DNA of 64,000 nucleotides from Taxillus chinensis (taxonomy: Eukaryota > Streptophyta > Magnoliopsida > Santalales > Loranthaceae), in the NCBI GenBank assembly GCA_023512835.1, contig CM042092.1, forward strand, positions 27,911,543-27,975,542. The letters are read 5' to 3'. Numbering within the stretch: the stretch's first letter is position 1; every line of letters starts with the position of its first letter. Under the pieces are notes generated by a model. The model had not been told where the DNA came from. It did no database searches and worked only from the letters and a program-made list of their open reading frames with translations. Positions 32,716-44,218 of the stretch are shown one piece after another. Both the position numbers and the translations under genes were made by a program.

Positions 32716-34095
32716 TGATGGTCCCTTGGAGCCTAGAGGGGGGTGAATAGGCTCTTATCGAAACTCTTTTGATCTCTTAAGGCACTACACTAATCTAGTC
32801 AAGTGATAGAATCACTGCGGAAGATAACCAGATAGTGGAAGTAATATGTTTTATTATCAAGAGATAAATACAACAAAATAGAAGCAAGACTCTCTTACAC
32901 TCTGTTTACAAAGGGATTCACACACTAGCCTAGATTATCTCTTTGAGCTCTTGTGTATACACAGGTTATTCAGGCTCGTTCGCACACATACGCACGCCTT
33001 CACAAATGTACAAGTATGAATATTTATACAAACATTCCTAAGAGACAACCTTGGAACTTGTAGTTCCGGAATGCGTTCAGCACTAACTATTCCTCGGTAA
33101 TCTCTCTGTCTTGACTGCTGCGGTTTGTGGAGCTCAAGATCTTGGGTTTGAAAAGTATAAGTGCCTTTGTGAGTTCCCAAATATACTTAAGGTTGTGTCC
33201 ACATATCCGGGTGATACATGTGTAAGATTCTTCAGGTTCTCAATGAGTTTGTCTTACATCGGGACGCCACGAGCTGATAGCCTTAAATGCGGTGAATTGA
33301 AGTAGCATCTTCTTGGTCCGGTGTAATTTTCCTTACTCCGTTGCTAATGAAGCTTGGAACCTTACTCCATGTCAGTGGTTGCTTACTCCGTATCTATTTG
33401 GTACTGGAATCCTTAGTCCATGTTAGCGCTTCCTTACTCCGCATGTAAGTTCCTTATTCCGTATGTAAGTTCCTTACTCCGTATGTAAGTTCCTTACTCC
33501 GGGCGAGTCTAAGGGATCGGAATGCTTACTCCGTACTAGCGCTTCCTTACTCCGTATGAGTAAAGTTGTCCGGATTCCTTACTCCGCATCTAGTTTCCTT
33601 ACTCCGTGCGAATAAAGACTCGGGTCCTTATTCCGCATTAATACTTCCTTACTCCGTATGTATGAAAGACTCGGATGCCTTACTCCGTGTCTTCTTCACT
33701 TTAGTTCGCTTGAGGGAAGACTTAACTTTTTAACTCCACGTCAAATCTTTTACTTCGTGCGACCTTGTTGACCAAGACTCTTACCCCGCATCAGTTTGAC
33801 TTAGTCCGTTTGAGGCACTAGGAACATATTCCACAATCCGTAGCTTTTAAGTTCTTAGTCCGCACGAATGTTCCTTATTCCGTATGTATTGGTGACCTGG
33901 TTATTTACCAAGTGTTTGACGACACACACTCTTGTCCGGATCAGGATTATGTATCCTGTCCTTAGCTTTGCTCTCACGAGTGTATCTCCGGATTAATAAC
34001 ATATCTTCTGCAACGATCAAAGAAACACAAAAGATCTCAGATCAAATTACATAAGGCTTTATCAGCATTATCCAAATTCTGGGCTTGATCCAACA
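32716..34095 (-). repeat. Sire-2 3' LTR
   Basis: Plus strand TGATGGTCCC to GATCCAACA. Contains TATAAATA on the minus strand (33021-33028) and about 20 copies of the TTACTCCG word (33310-33900). Confidence 0.94.
33310..33900 (-). repeat. CGGAGTAAGG word array, Sire-2 3' LTR
   Basis: About 20 copies, commonly extended to CCTTACTCCGTATG or CCTTACTCCGCATC. On the element strand the array lies upstream of the TATA box, in U3. Confidence 0.8.
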
Positions 34096-34106
34096 ATCTC
34101 CCCCAA
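34096..34106 (-). other. Sire-2 polypurine tract
   Basis: Element strand TTGGGGGAGAT abutting TGTTGG of the 3' LTR. Confidence 0.9.
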
Positions 34107-34239
34107 TTATGGATATGCCCAAACCCTTTGTAATCTGATCTGGTAAGCAGTGCAAAAAGATAACATATAGAATACGCATCACAACCAATTTTCATTTATC
34201 AGCAACAAAATACAATTCAGCCTTAACACAAGATTTTCA

Positions 34240-35610
34240 CTAAGGTACATAAGGCTTACTATACTTGAAGATCATAGTTGCTGCTTTCTCTCTAAGATCC
34301 ATTGTTTGCTTCATCGTATAAGTAGTGTGTTGGCTCCAAGATTTGTCCACAGTCAAGAATGACTTGATGAAGTAACAGACAAAGGCCCCGCAGCTATCTC
34401 CATCCGGCTGTTGTGGTACTTGCTTCTTGCCCCGGAATGTCGCCTTCAGCTTCTCAGTTGGACTTAAGGGTGTGATGCCCAACTCTTCATATAATCCAGC
34501 TTTCTTCACAGCTTTAGTCAGCCTGAGACACAGTGGTTCCCATTGATTCTTTCTTACAAAATGTTCCACAATCTGATGAGAATCAATCAGAATCATTTGC
34601 TTGGACTGAATCATGAAGACAGCCATCATGAAATGTGGCAACATGATCCGGTACGGAATGAGGATAGTTGAGAGAGTTTTCCATGGCTTGCTATCTTCAG
34701 CAGTTCCGTCGATGAAGGACTGAATGAGATCCACGCTGGGAAGATAGCCTTCATTCCAGCACGGCAGAACTTCAAACAAGTGCCCATCCTTGTATAGAGA
34801 TGGAAACAGCCTCATCTCCATTTTAGCTGCCCTAGATAAGTTGTCAATGTCTTCTATTGTAAAGAGTCCTTTCTCCGAACAAAGGGTCTGAATGTCGGCC
34901 GGGGAGAAAGGGTACAGGTCAGAAAGACATCTTCTCTCAGCAGAAGACGCAAAGATATGACTTCATTGCCTTGCGCACACTTCCATCCGCATCAGAAGGG
35001 TCAAATGCTGCATATGATGGGAGGAAGGTGTCAGCTGCGGATGAGGAGGATGGAGGAGGAGCTGTAGTAGAGGAGCTTGGCTGAGAGAAGCGGCTACGTT
35101 TGGGAATTTGAACTCTCTGAAGCACTGAAGAGGCAGGCCGCTTCTCAGCACGAGTGGATGGTTGTGGTGCAGAAGGAGCAGGATCAGATGACACTCTCTC
35201 CCCCGGTTTGGCAGATCGCCGGGATACAACGGGAGGACGAGCCATCGTGTGAGCCAGGTCCGCGAAGGAAGTAGACAAGGAATGGACGGACGAGGTGACG
35301 AGATCCATTTTCTGCTCCATAGAAGTGGAGGAGTCAGTCAGAGCGGAGAGGAGTTGGGCGCCGAGTGCATCAACCTTGGCGGCGATGGCGGATATTTGGG
35401 CGCTGTGAACCTGAGCGTGGCGGTCCAGCTGGGCGGAGGGGGTAGGGAACGGCACATCAGGAATGGAGGCCGGCGTAAGAAAGCCGTGATCCAAGTTCCA
35501 AATGATCGTGGTCTCCGGGGATTGGGTATGGCGTGTGTAAAACACCCGGAGATCGTTGTCAGGAATGGAGGCGGTGTGGGCAAGGCTGAAACGGAGCCAT
35601 AGGAATTTGG
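34240..35610 (-). pseudogene. Sire-2 3' ORF: C48/Ulp1-like peptidase, N-terminal domain deleted
   Basis: The open C-terminal piece (34821-34240, 193 codons with Met start) carries a complete C48-type set: His in PYRIMLPHFMMAVF, Asp in ILIDSHQIVEH, and Gln and Cys in QQPDGDSCGAFVCYF. C48 peptidases remove SUMO-like modifiers. A second frame (35545-34937) gives the Ala/Ser/Pro-rich middle with a heptad-like stretch and RRSAKPG. The two are joined by a frameshift at about 34950. Compared with Sire-1 the element lacks about 1.27 kb (Sire-1 4592-5865), which removes nearly all of the plant-transposon-protein-like N-terminal domain. The reading upstream of 35545 continues as SLAHT and is then cut. 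Function in the element life cycle is unknown. Confidence 0.75.
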
Positions 35611-37154
35611 CGAGTGAAACAGGGAACCGCTTGACAGGTTGATGTCATTAGTCTGGATATCGATGCGCCTCCGAATGAAACGATGTCGTGGAGACCGCAT
35701 GACCAAGTAAAGGTAACAGCTGTTTGCCATCCGGAGAAATGTGTGCATCCCGAGATTTGCATTTAATGAATCATCATGATTCCTCCTCAAAAGCACGCGA
35801 TATAAGAGAGGACATGGATTATCGCAATGTGACAGTGTCTGGAGTCCGGAGGAATGAACCGACAATCATCCAGAATTAACGATAGTCGTGTGACGAGTAT
35901 CCGGATGAAAAGTAGACCATTTTCGTAGTAACAAAGTGCGGTGAGAGAGAAATAGATTCCTTTGCTTGTCAAAAAGTCGAAGAGAAGAGAAGTACCACAA
36001 CACTTCAAATCCAAGACGATGGACTAGATTTACCGATAAGGTTGCAAAGAGAATCTGAACCTGTAGCTTAAAGCAAGATAAACTAAAAAATACAAAAGCT
36101 TAACAGGTAAGGATTAGTACGGATAAGAGAAAGTAGGCTGTGAAGAACGACATAACCCGAACTAATGAGAAACAGAACTTATGCATGACAAAGAATGTAA
36201 TAGACATATACATACGAGAGAATGATCATATTACTGAATCAGGGCATATGTCAGATAAAAATACACAAGTTCATATAGGTCAACATAGCGAAACCGTCCT
36301 GCTGAACGACGTAGCTGAGATTAGTTAAAAATCATATGATTTGGCCAATTTAGGATTCATGAGTGAAAAATGAGGAAGTGAACACATGTCAAAAGTAAGC
36401 AGGTGATTAGCCGATTAAAATGTATGGTTGAAGAAGGAAAATACATCCAAGCATGCCACTATTCTGATTCAAAACAACATGTCCCGTCAGATCCGGAAGT
36501 AAAGGTTTAGAGGAGGGAGTTTCCGAGACATATTAGGGGATCATTACTGATGTAATAGATGAAATTTAAGCTCCCCCGTAGATCATTTGATCCTCTCAAT
36601 GAAAGACTCCCCCTCAAATAGACAGCCAGGAAAGAGGTCATGAGACATATACTCGAATATGTCTTACTCGAATAATATATAAAGCATTTTCTCCCCCGTA
36701 GATTGTGCAATCCTCTCGGTTGACCTTTCCGGTTTGTAGAAATACAGCACTGTCTATCTTCTTAAAAAAAAACTATACTTCAGAAGCTAATCAGACTACG
36801 ATTGAGTATTCATCCACCAGGCATTCCGAGCTAACCCATTTCATTTCTTCAACTATACATGTTAATAGAGTAATCTAAATGAACATGCTTTTGTCATGTG
36901 GTGATCAGTGGAAATTAAGATCATGAAACCAGAAAGAGGTGAATCATATAAACTTTAATCATGTTTGCTAAAACGACTTCAGTCGGGAAACGCAAGCATC
37001 CTCCCAGTATGAAGTTGATATTAATATCAGAAGTATGAGGCCGTTAATTAGTAAGTATGATCAACATTAAAGTCAGTATGTATCCTCTACTTTCAATAAA
37101 AACACAATGCATGTTCTGATAGTAAGAATACTGTTGGGTAATTTAAATGTGAAG
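35611..37154 (-). other. Sire-2 noncoding spacer with multiple PPT-like tracts
   Basis: No coding frame conserved with Sire-1. PPT-like tracts at 36571-36577, 36607-36614 and 36691-36697. Palindromic boxes at 36581-36592 (GATCATTTGATC) and 36701-36712 (GATTGTGCAATC). Conserved block with CGACTTCAGTCG at 36974-36985. Confidence 0.78.
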
Positions 37155-37826
37155 CTATGCAGAGAAGTCAAGCATACCTAATCGGATGAGTAGTTCAGAG
37201 AATCTTGCATCAGGTAGGGGCTTTGTAAGTATGTCTGCCAATTGATCTTCAGTAGCAACATGTTCCAAGGAAATGTGATTTTTGAGAACATGGTCGCGTA
37301 TGAAGTGATACCTGACCTCAATATGCTTCGTCTTAGGGTGCATGACAGGATTATTGCTGATAGCAATTGCACTAGTGTTGTCGCAGTAGAGTGGAATAGA
37401 TGACATGTTGAAACCGTAGTCAATAAGTTGACTTTGCATCCAGAGTAGTCGTGCGCGACGAACTCCCAGGACTATGTATTCCGCCTCCGCAGTAGAGGTT
37501 GATACGGAATTCTGCTTCTTACTGAACCATGAAATTAATCTATTTCCAAGAAAGTGACACGTACCACTTGTGCTCTTCCTGTCGATGCGACATCCAGCGA
37601 AGTCGGCATCAGAGTATCTGGATAAGGTGAAGTTGGACTCCTTTGGGTACCAGAGTCCCAAATTCATCATTCCCTTGAGATACCTTAATATCCGTTTAAC
37701 ATGAAGCATATGTGACTCCTTGGGATTCGCCTGATATCGTGCACAAATGCAAGTTGCAAACATAATGTTGGGGCGACTTGCTGTAAGATACAGCAATGAT
37801 CCTATCATCCCTCTGTAGTCAGTCAC
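37155..37826 (-). pseudogene. Sire-2 RNase H
   Basis: Copia RNase H from YRGMIGSLLYLTASRP through DRKSTSGTCHFLGNRLISW, STSTAEAEYIVLG and YCDNTSAIAISNNPV to DQLADILTKPLP, stop at 37155. The only visible defect is an in-frame TAA at about 37830, where Sire-1 has a Lys codon, separating it from RT. Confidence 0.92.
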
Positions 37827-37832
37827 ACTTAC

Positions 37833-38882
37833 TTATATGCCATCCACATCAGGATCTAACTTGGCACTGACAGGCATGGGAGTTTTGACGGGAGATGAAC
37901 CTTCCATACCAAACTTCTTAATAAGATCGGGAGTGTACTTAGCTTGATTAATGAAGATTCCTTCCTTCAATTGTTTAACTTCTATTCCGAGGAAGTAGGA
38001 CAGTTCTCCCATCATGCTCATCTCAAACTTGCCTGTCATCAACTTAGCAAACTCTTCACAAAGCTTCGGATTCGTTGATCCGAAAATGATATCATCTACG
38101 TATATCTGTACGATTAGAGTGTGCCCTTTCTCTTTTCGTAGAAATAAGGTGGTATCAATCTTCCCTTTTTGGAAGTTATGAGCAAGTAGGAATTCTGACA
38201 GTGTGTCGTACCAGGCTCTTGGAGCTTGCTTCAAACCATATAAAGCTTTCCGAAGCTTGTAGACTAGATGTCCTGCTTTAGGTTCAATGAAACCGGGAGG
38301 TTGTTCTACGTAAACCTCCTCTTGAAGATCTCCATTCAGGAATGCGCTCTTGACGTCCATTAGATAAACTATGAAGTTTTCATATGAAGCATACGCCAGA
38401 AACATCCGGATTGCCTCAAGTCTTGCTACTAGAGCAAAGGTCTCATCATAGTCTATTCCTTCTTCTTGACGATATCCTTTGGCTACCAGTCTGGCTTTGT
38501 TCCGAATTACTATTCCATCCGTATCAAGTTTGTTCCGGAACACCCATTTAACGCCAATGACTTGCTGAGACTTAGGCCTTGGTACTAAGGTCCACACATT
38601 ATTTCTCTTAAATTGATTCAGCTCTTCTTGCATGGCTTTTATCCAATTCGAATTCTAAAGAGCTTCATCTACCACCTTTGGTTCTATTTGTGATAGAAAA
38701 CACGAGTAAAGACTCATGTTGGAGGTGGCTGCTCTTGTAATTCTGTGCATGTGATGGTTGATCGTGAATAATTTGAAGCTCTGCCAGAGTAGGTGGTTCA
38801 CGTATATTTGCTGGTTGAGCTTCTTCCGGACCAGATGTTTCCGTATTAGAAGGTACGGTAGAACTAGATGGTTCTTCAACAC
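37833..38882 (-). pseudogene. Sire-2 reverse transcriptase and linker
   Basis: RVT_2 domain with [55 protein letters not shown] and catalytic [14 protein letters not shown] interrupts ALQNSNW at about 38655, and a 62-bp deletion relative to Sire-1 near 38735 shifts the linker frame. The catalytic core itself is open over 266 codons. Confidence 0.92.
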
Positions 38883-38916
38883 TGTTTCTGTCAGTGTTAA
38901 CTAGTCCGGACGGACT

Positions 38917-40223
38917 TCAAGGTGCTCCGGAATTTTGGGTATCCGTAGGAGTATGTCCGGAGCTAAACGGTAGTCCAGAGTCCGACTCATCCGTAGCATC
39001 GTCCATATCATTTCTTTGTGCTCCGCTGGTGCCGCTTGGTTGGTCAGTATATATAACAGGAACAGTCATAAACTTTGAATAGTCGATGTTGTTGTCTAGA
39101 ACCTGTACGTTAGAACTTAAAGAAGCAACTTTTGACCAATCAAGATTAGTTTCATCAAAGGTCACATGGATAGATTCTTCAACTTTAAAAAGTTTTCTAT
39201 TGAAGACCCGATAAGCTTTGCTATGTAATGAGTACCCGACAAAGATCCCATCATCAGATTTTGGTTCAAATTTATTCCGGGGTTCTTTGCCGTTGTTCAA
39301 TATATAGCATGTACACCCAAAGGCTCTGAAATGTGAAATTGAAGGCTTTCGTCCTCTCCACATCTCATAGGGTGTTTTCATGGTAGATTTATTTATTAGA
39401 GTTCTGTTCTGAACATAGCAGGCAGTGGACACAGCTTGACCCATAGGCGAGAGGAAGCGTTGCCCCTGGCTAACATAGATCTGCCGGCCTCGACTAAAGT
39501 ACGATTCTTGCGCTCGGCTACCCCATTTTGTTGTGGAGTTCTGGGCGCAGAGAAGTCATGCTGAATGCCCTGTTCTGAACAATATGATCTCATTTCTGAA
39601 AAATCAAATTCTGTACCATGATCACTCCTGATGCACTTTCTGCTCAGTTCTTGTGAGTTGCTTATCCAGTTGAAAAGATCTACAAGATGCTCAAAAGTTT
39701 GATCCTTTGATTTCAGGAACATCACCCATGTGTATCTGGTGAAATTATCGATAACCACAAGGGTATATCTCGCACCGACAAGTGATGGAACAGAAATAGG
39801 ACCACAGAGGTCCATATGAAGAAGTTGTAGAGGAGCAGTTATTGAATTAACTGATTTGCTCTTAAAGCTTTGTTTGGTCTGCTTGCCCAGTTGGCATTCT
39901 CGACAAAGAGTGTCTCTGGAGAACTTGAGTTTAGGTAGACCAGTGACAAGATCAAGTGACACTAATTTAGACAAAGTCTTAAAGTTTAAATGTGCGCATC
40001 GCTTGTGCCATAGCCAACTATTTTCATCTGATGATTTAGTGAGGAAGCATACAGGGTCAGAAGAATTATTTCTTAAGACCACTGAGTATATGTCGCCATC
40101 TCTTGATCGGGATAACTTAACATCTCCGGATAAGTTTTCTCTTACTGTACAGGTGTTGGACATAAAGGAAACAGTAAATTCTTTGTCATATAAATTACTG
40201 ACACTTAGCAAATTATGATTCAA
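38917..40223 (-). pseudogene. Sire-2 integrase
   Basis: Zinc-binding WHKRCAHLNFKTLSKL and CRECQLGKQTKQSF, then LLHMDLCGPI, SDHGTEFDF and PQQNGVAERKNRTLVEAGRS, giving the D, D, E residues. A frameshift at about 39440 (RLWVKLCPL) moves the C-terminal part (MWRGRKPSISHFRAFGC, EESIHVTFDETNLDW) to another frame. Otherwise better preserved than in Sire-1. Confidence 0.92.
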
Positions 40224-40475
40224 ACCTTCAACTAGTGCAACTCTAGTGATTGATACACAGCCGTTAGTTAAAGTGCCACACCCGACAGTCTTACCTTTGC
40301 TGTTGTCACCATATGAAACGGATGGACCTCGTTTTTCATTAACTTCTACAAGCGAGTCTGATCACCCGTCATATGTCCCGGAGCATCCACTATCGAGGAT
40401 CCACTTGCTTTGATTGATCTTTAACTTCAAGTGATCCGGCAATGCATTCCAAAGATGCTCCTGAAAGACAACAGT
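40224..40475 (-). pseudogene. Sire-2 protease
   Basis: Contains KWILDSGCS, the aspartic protease motif, followed by a one-base insertion that is corrected by a one-base loss some 40 bp later; the shifted segment has a TGA. It follows the TAA at 40476-40478 in the same frame as gag. Confidence 0.85.
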
Positions 40476-41840
40476 TTACACTTTTGGTGCCCAAACTTGT
40501 TTCGGGCGGTTAGTAAGAGCAGCATTAATGTCAATTGTTCCAGATTTGATTTTGCTAGGACTTTTAGCTCTCCAAGTTGACTTTAGCTTGTTAGTTTCAA
40601 CTGCCTCTTTTATTTGGGTTTTCTTGGGAGAGACACTCCTTTGTGGTTTAGATTTTGTTTTGCTCGAAGAACCCTTTTTATTAAACTGATCTTTATTGGT
40701 TCGAATTTGATTACAAAGCCAGTTATCAGATAAACTCCAACATTCATAGTGATAATGACCCATTTCCCTACAGATGGAACAGACACTATAATGTGAAGTA
40801 CAAATACGGGATACAGGTCTCTTAGATTTTACAGACTTTCTACTCTGTTCCCTGTGGCCTAATCCATTGCGTTTGGGTGACGCGCTCTTGGCCCTAGATG
40901 CGTCAGTCTTAGCCTTTTCTTTCTTTTTGGGTGCTACAGTTTTGGCTTTAACTGCAGCAGCCTTCCCTTCATCATTAGTTACGGGTGCTACTGCTTCGGG
41001 AAGTGCAGTAACAGCCTCTACTCCACAGTCATAAACTAAGGTGCCACCTGAAATGAAACTATCCAACGGTTTAGATGTACTAACAGGATATAAGTTGGTT
41101 AGTTTCGGAGTGAAATCCGGAGGGCACTCAGTAGCTTTGTGTGGGAAGCCGATGGTTCTGAACCTAGGCCAGGTTTGACTCGGATGTTGTCAGGATCAGT
41201 CCTAAAGGTAGAGGCTATTTCCACGGATTTTAGCCACTTACGATTTATTTCCCTTTCCTGTTCCAGTTCATTTTCGAGTCGTTTCACAATAACTTTTAGG
41301 CCCGTTAGGTTGGCATTTAACAGATGATTTTCAGCTCTTAGACCATGATACCAAGCCTCTTTTCCTCTGAAGTCAGCTATGTCCTTTTCAAGTCTAGTGA
41401 TAGTAAATTCAAGGCGTTTATTCTGACTTTCCACATCTTTGTACATTTGAGTAATTATTTGTCTCTCATTCTTTTCTTTATCACGTTCACTAATAAGAGA
41501 TTCTAATTGACTCATGAACTTAGAGATAGAAGGTACCTCAGTGTTTGCCATGAGGCAGACGTTCGGCTTAGGAGTTGGCTCATCATCCGAGGATTCCTCC
41601 TCTTCATCCGAGCCACTGATGTACTTTGTCACGAATGCCTTCCTCTTGTTCTTGCTGTTGTCTGAGGTGGAGTGGCGAGGAGTTACCTTGTCACTTTTCT
41701 CAGCCACTTTTGATTTGGATCTGCATTCCTTGGCCCAATGACCGGTTTTCCTACAGTTGTAGCATTCCTGGGAACTGGACTCTGGTCTCTCCTTCCTTTG
41801 GAAAGATGATGATGAGCGTCTCCTGAATCCTTTTCCGCTT
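40476..41840 (-). pseudogene. Sire-2 gag, C-terminal part with two zinc knuckles
   Basis: First knuckle CYNCRKTGHWAKEC at about 41725-41770, acidic GSDEEEESSDDEPTPKP, coiled-coil heptads (LESLISERDKEKNERQ, LENELEQEREINRKW), basic KTKSKPQRSVSPKK and a second knuckle CSICREMGHYHYEC. A frameshift near 41145 splits it. It ends at TAA 40476-40478 after VWAPKV. Two widely spaced knuckles around a coiled coil suit a Sirevirus Gag. Confidence 0.88.
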
Positions 41841-41851
41841 TTCCGTAGGAA

Positions 41852-42778
41852 TCACTCAAAGGATTTGACGAGAAGAGCTATCTCCTCCTCCTCGTCAGAG
41901 TCAGAATTCTCAGACACGTCCGTATCATCATTCCTCACTATGTTTAAACATTCCGTAGCTTTGAGAGCTACCCTCTTTTCTTTCCGAGCTATTTTCTCAT
42001 CCCGGTCAGAGTACTTAAACCTGACTTCGTGAGTCCGCAGCTCTCCATATAGTTCTTCAAGGGGAACATACTGCCAGTTTTTGTCTGATTGCATCTGGAG
42101 TTGTTTGGAGTAGTATCGATCCGGCAAGGAGCGAAAGAACTTGTCATTGATCTGAGATTGAGAATAATGCTCATTGACAGTCTTCAGCTCAAGAATGAGC
42201 TTGCCGAATCTCCGATAGATGCTTTCGAGTGATTCGCCTGGTTTCTGATTGAAACTCTCAAAGTTCTGCCTAAGAGTACATATCACATTTTGCATTTGGG
42301 ACTGACTCCCCTCATAGAGGATTGTCAGTTTATCCCAAACAGCTTTTGCTGTCGTGCAACCCTGGACGTCCGTGAAAGCCTCGGAATGCAAAGATGATGT
42401 AACATAAGCCAGAGCCTTTTCACTAGCGCACTGCCAGGCTCTTTCATCGTTGGTAAGTTCAGCATCCGTCTTTGGCCTTCTAACCCCATGTTCTCCGATA
42501 GTCATCGGAATTGGAATCTCCTGATGAAGACATGGCCACATGAGATGATCATGGCATACCATAAACATCTTCATGCGAGCTTTCCACTGGGAGAAAAGCT
42601 CAGGTGTGAATTTGGGCGGTTTTGTCAGAGTAAAACAAGAACTCCGTGGTTGAGGAGCGGCGGCAGCAGCAGGTTGAGGTGGGTCGACGTTTTCACTGCT
42701 GCTTTGATTTGGGATGGGCTCTTGTGCACCTCCGGAGTTACGGCGAGTGTTGAATAGCATACTGCTTTCTTCGGCCAT
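41852..42778 (-). CDS. Sire-2 gag, N-terminal part (308 aa)
   Basis: The Met at 42778 is the first ATG after the PBS, 47 bp downstream, which supports this start. After a Pro/Ala-rich N-terminus come the copia Gag hallmarks FSQWKARMKMFM, AKAVWDKLTILYEGS, ESIYRRFGKLILELK and LPDRYYSKQL, matching the Retrotran_gag/UBN2 type. It ends DSDEEEEIALLVKSFE at a TGA (41852-41854). The frame then continues as FLRKSGKGFRRR, so the TGA is probably a mutated sense codon, possibly CGA. The Gag would be the structural capsid protein. Sire-1 lacks this half in the window. Confidence 0.88.
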   Translation of the reverse strand: MAEESSMLFNTRRNSGGAQEPIPNQSSSENVDPPQPAAAAAPQPRSSCFTLTKPPKFTPELFSQWKARMKMFMVCHDHLMWPCLHQEIPIPMTIGEHGVRRPKTDAELTNDERAWQCASEKALAYVTSSLHSEAFTDVQGCTTAKAVWDKLTILYEGSQSQMQNVICTLRQNFESFNQKPGESLESIYRRFGKLILELKTVNEHYSQSQINDKFFRSLPDRYYSKQLQMQSDKNWQYVPLEELYGELRTHEVRFKYSDRDEKIARKEKRVALKATECLNIVRNDDTDVSENSDSDEEEEIALLVKSFE

Positions 42779-42824
42779 TACTTAGAGTAAAAGAGTGGGA
42801 TCTCTACTTTTGAACAAATAGACT

Positions 42825-42836
42825 GCTCTGATACCA
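42825..42836 (-). other. Sire-2 primer-binding site (tRNA-iMet)
   Basis: Plus strand GCTCTGATACCA, two bases from the 5' LTR edge. Confidence 0.93.
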
Positions 42837-42838
42837 CT

Positions 42839-44218
42839 TGATGGTCCCTTGGAGCCTAGAGGGGGGTGAATAGGCTCTTATCGAAACTCTTTTGATCTCT
42901 TAAGGCGCTACACTAATCTAGTCAAGTGATAGAATCACTGCGGAAGATAACCAGATAGTGGAAGTATTTTGTTTTATTATCAAGAGATAAATACAACAAA
43001 ATAGAAGCAAGACTCTCTTACACTCTGTTTACAAAGGGATTCACACACTAGCCTAGATTATCTCTTTGAGCTCTTGTGCATACACAGGTTATTCAGGCTC
43101 GTTCGCACACATACGAACGCCTTCACAAATGTACAAGTATGAATATTTATACAAACATTCCTAAGAGACAACCTTGGAACTTGTAGTTCCGGAATGCATT
43201 CAGCACTAACTATTCCTCGGTAATCTCTCTGTCTTGACTGCTGCGGTTTGTGGAGCTCAAGATCTTGGGTTTGAAGAGTATAAGTGCCTTTGTGAGTTCC
43301 CAAATATACTTAAGGTTGTGTCCACATATCCGGGTGATCCACGTGTAAGATTCTTCAGGTTCTCAATGAGTTTGTCTTACATCGGGACGCCACGAGCTGA
43401 TAGCCTTAAATGCGGTGAATTGAAGTAGCATTTTCTTGGTACGGTGTAATTTTCCTTACTCCGTTGCTAATGAAGCTCGGAACCTTACTCCGTGTCAGTG
43501 GTTGCTTACTCCGTATCTATTTGGTACTGGAATCCTTAGTCCGTGTCAGCGCTTCCTTACTCCGCATGTAAGTTCCTTATTCCGTATGTAAGTTCCTTAC
43601 TCCGTATGTAAGTTCCTTACTCCGGGTGAGTCTAAGGGATCGGAATGCTTACTCCGTACTAGCGCTTCCTTACTCCGTACGAGTAAAGTTATCCGGATTC
43701 CTTACTCCGCATCTAGTTTCCTTACTCCGTGCGAATAAAGACTCGGGTCCTTATTCCGCATTAATACTTCCTTACTCCGTATGTATGAAAGACTCGGATG
43801 CCTTACTCCGTGTCTTCTTCACTTTAGTTCGCTTGAGGGAAGACTTAACTTTTTAACTCCACGTCAAATCTTTTACTTCGTGCGACCTTGTTGACCAAGA
43901 CTCTTACTCCGCATCAGTTTGACTTAGTCCATTTGAGGCACTAGGAACATATTCCGCAATCCATAGCTTTTAAGTTCTTAGTCCGCACGAATGTTCCTTA
44001 TTCCGTATGTATTGGTGACCTGGTTATTTACCAAGTGTTTGATGACACACACTCTTGTCCGGATCAGGATTATGTATCCTGTCCTTAGCTTTGCTCTCAC
44101 GAGTGTATCTCCGGATTAATAACATATCTTCTGCAATGATCAAAGAAACACAAAAGATCTCAGATCAAATTACATAAGGCTTTATCAGCATTATCCAAAT
44201 TCTGGGCTTGATCCAACA
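42839..44218 (-). repeat. Sire-2 5' LTR
   Basis: 1,380 bp, ends TGATGG and CCAACA on the plus strand; TATAAATA on the minus strand at 43144-43151; TTACTCCG word array at 43440-44010. Confidence 0.94.

Larger units (their letters stand above)
32716..44218 (-). mobile_element. Sire-2: full-length Sirevirus-like Ty1/copia element
   Basis: An 11,503-bp minus-strand element: 3' LTR 32716-34095, PPT 34096-34106, 3' ORF with Ulp1-like domain 34240-35610, noncoding multi-PPT spacer, RNase H, RT, integrase, protease and gag up to 42778, PBS 42825-42836, 5' LTR 42839-44218. Both LTRs are 1,380 bp and differ at roughly 25-30 positions by eye, mostly transitions. iMet PBS, multi-PPT spacer, coiled-coil Gag extension and an env-position ORF point to the Sirevirus lineage. 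Several stops and frameshifts suggest it is no longer autonomous. No TSD: CAAAA on the left, ATACC on the right. Confidence 0.93.

Noticed and set aside
32935..33305. Possible host gene fragments in the Sire-2 LTR (81 and 64 codon frames, repeated at 43058-43428)
   Set aside because: They occur identically in both LTRs and overlap antisense to each other; explained by LTR duplication.
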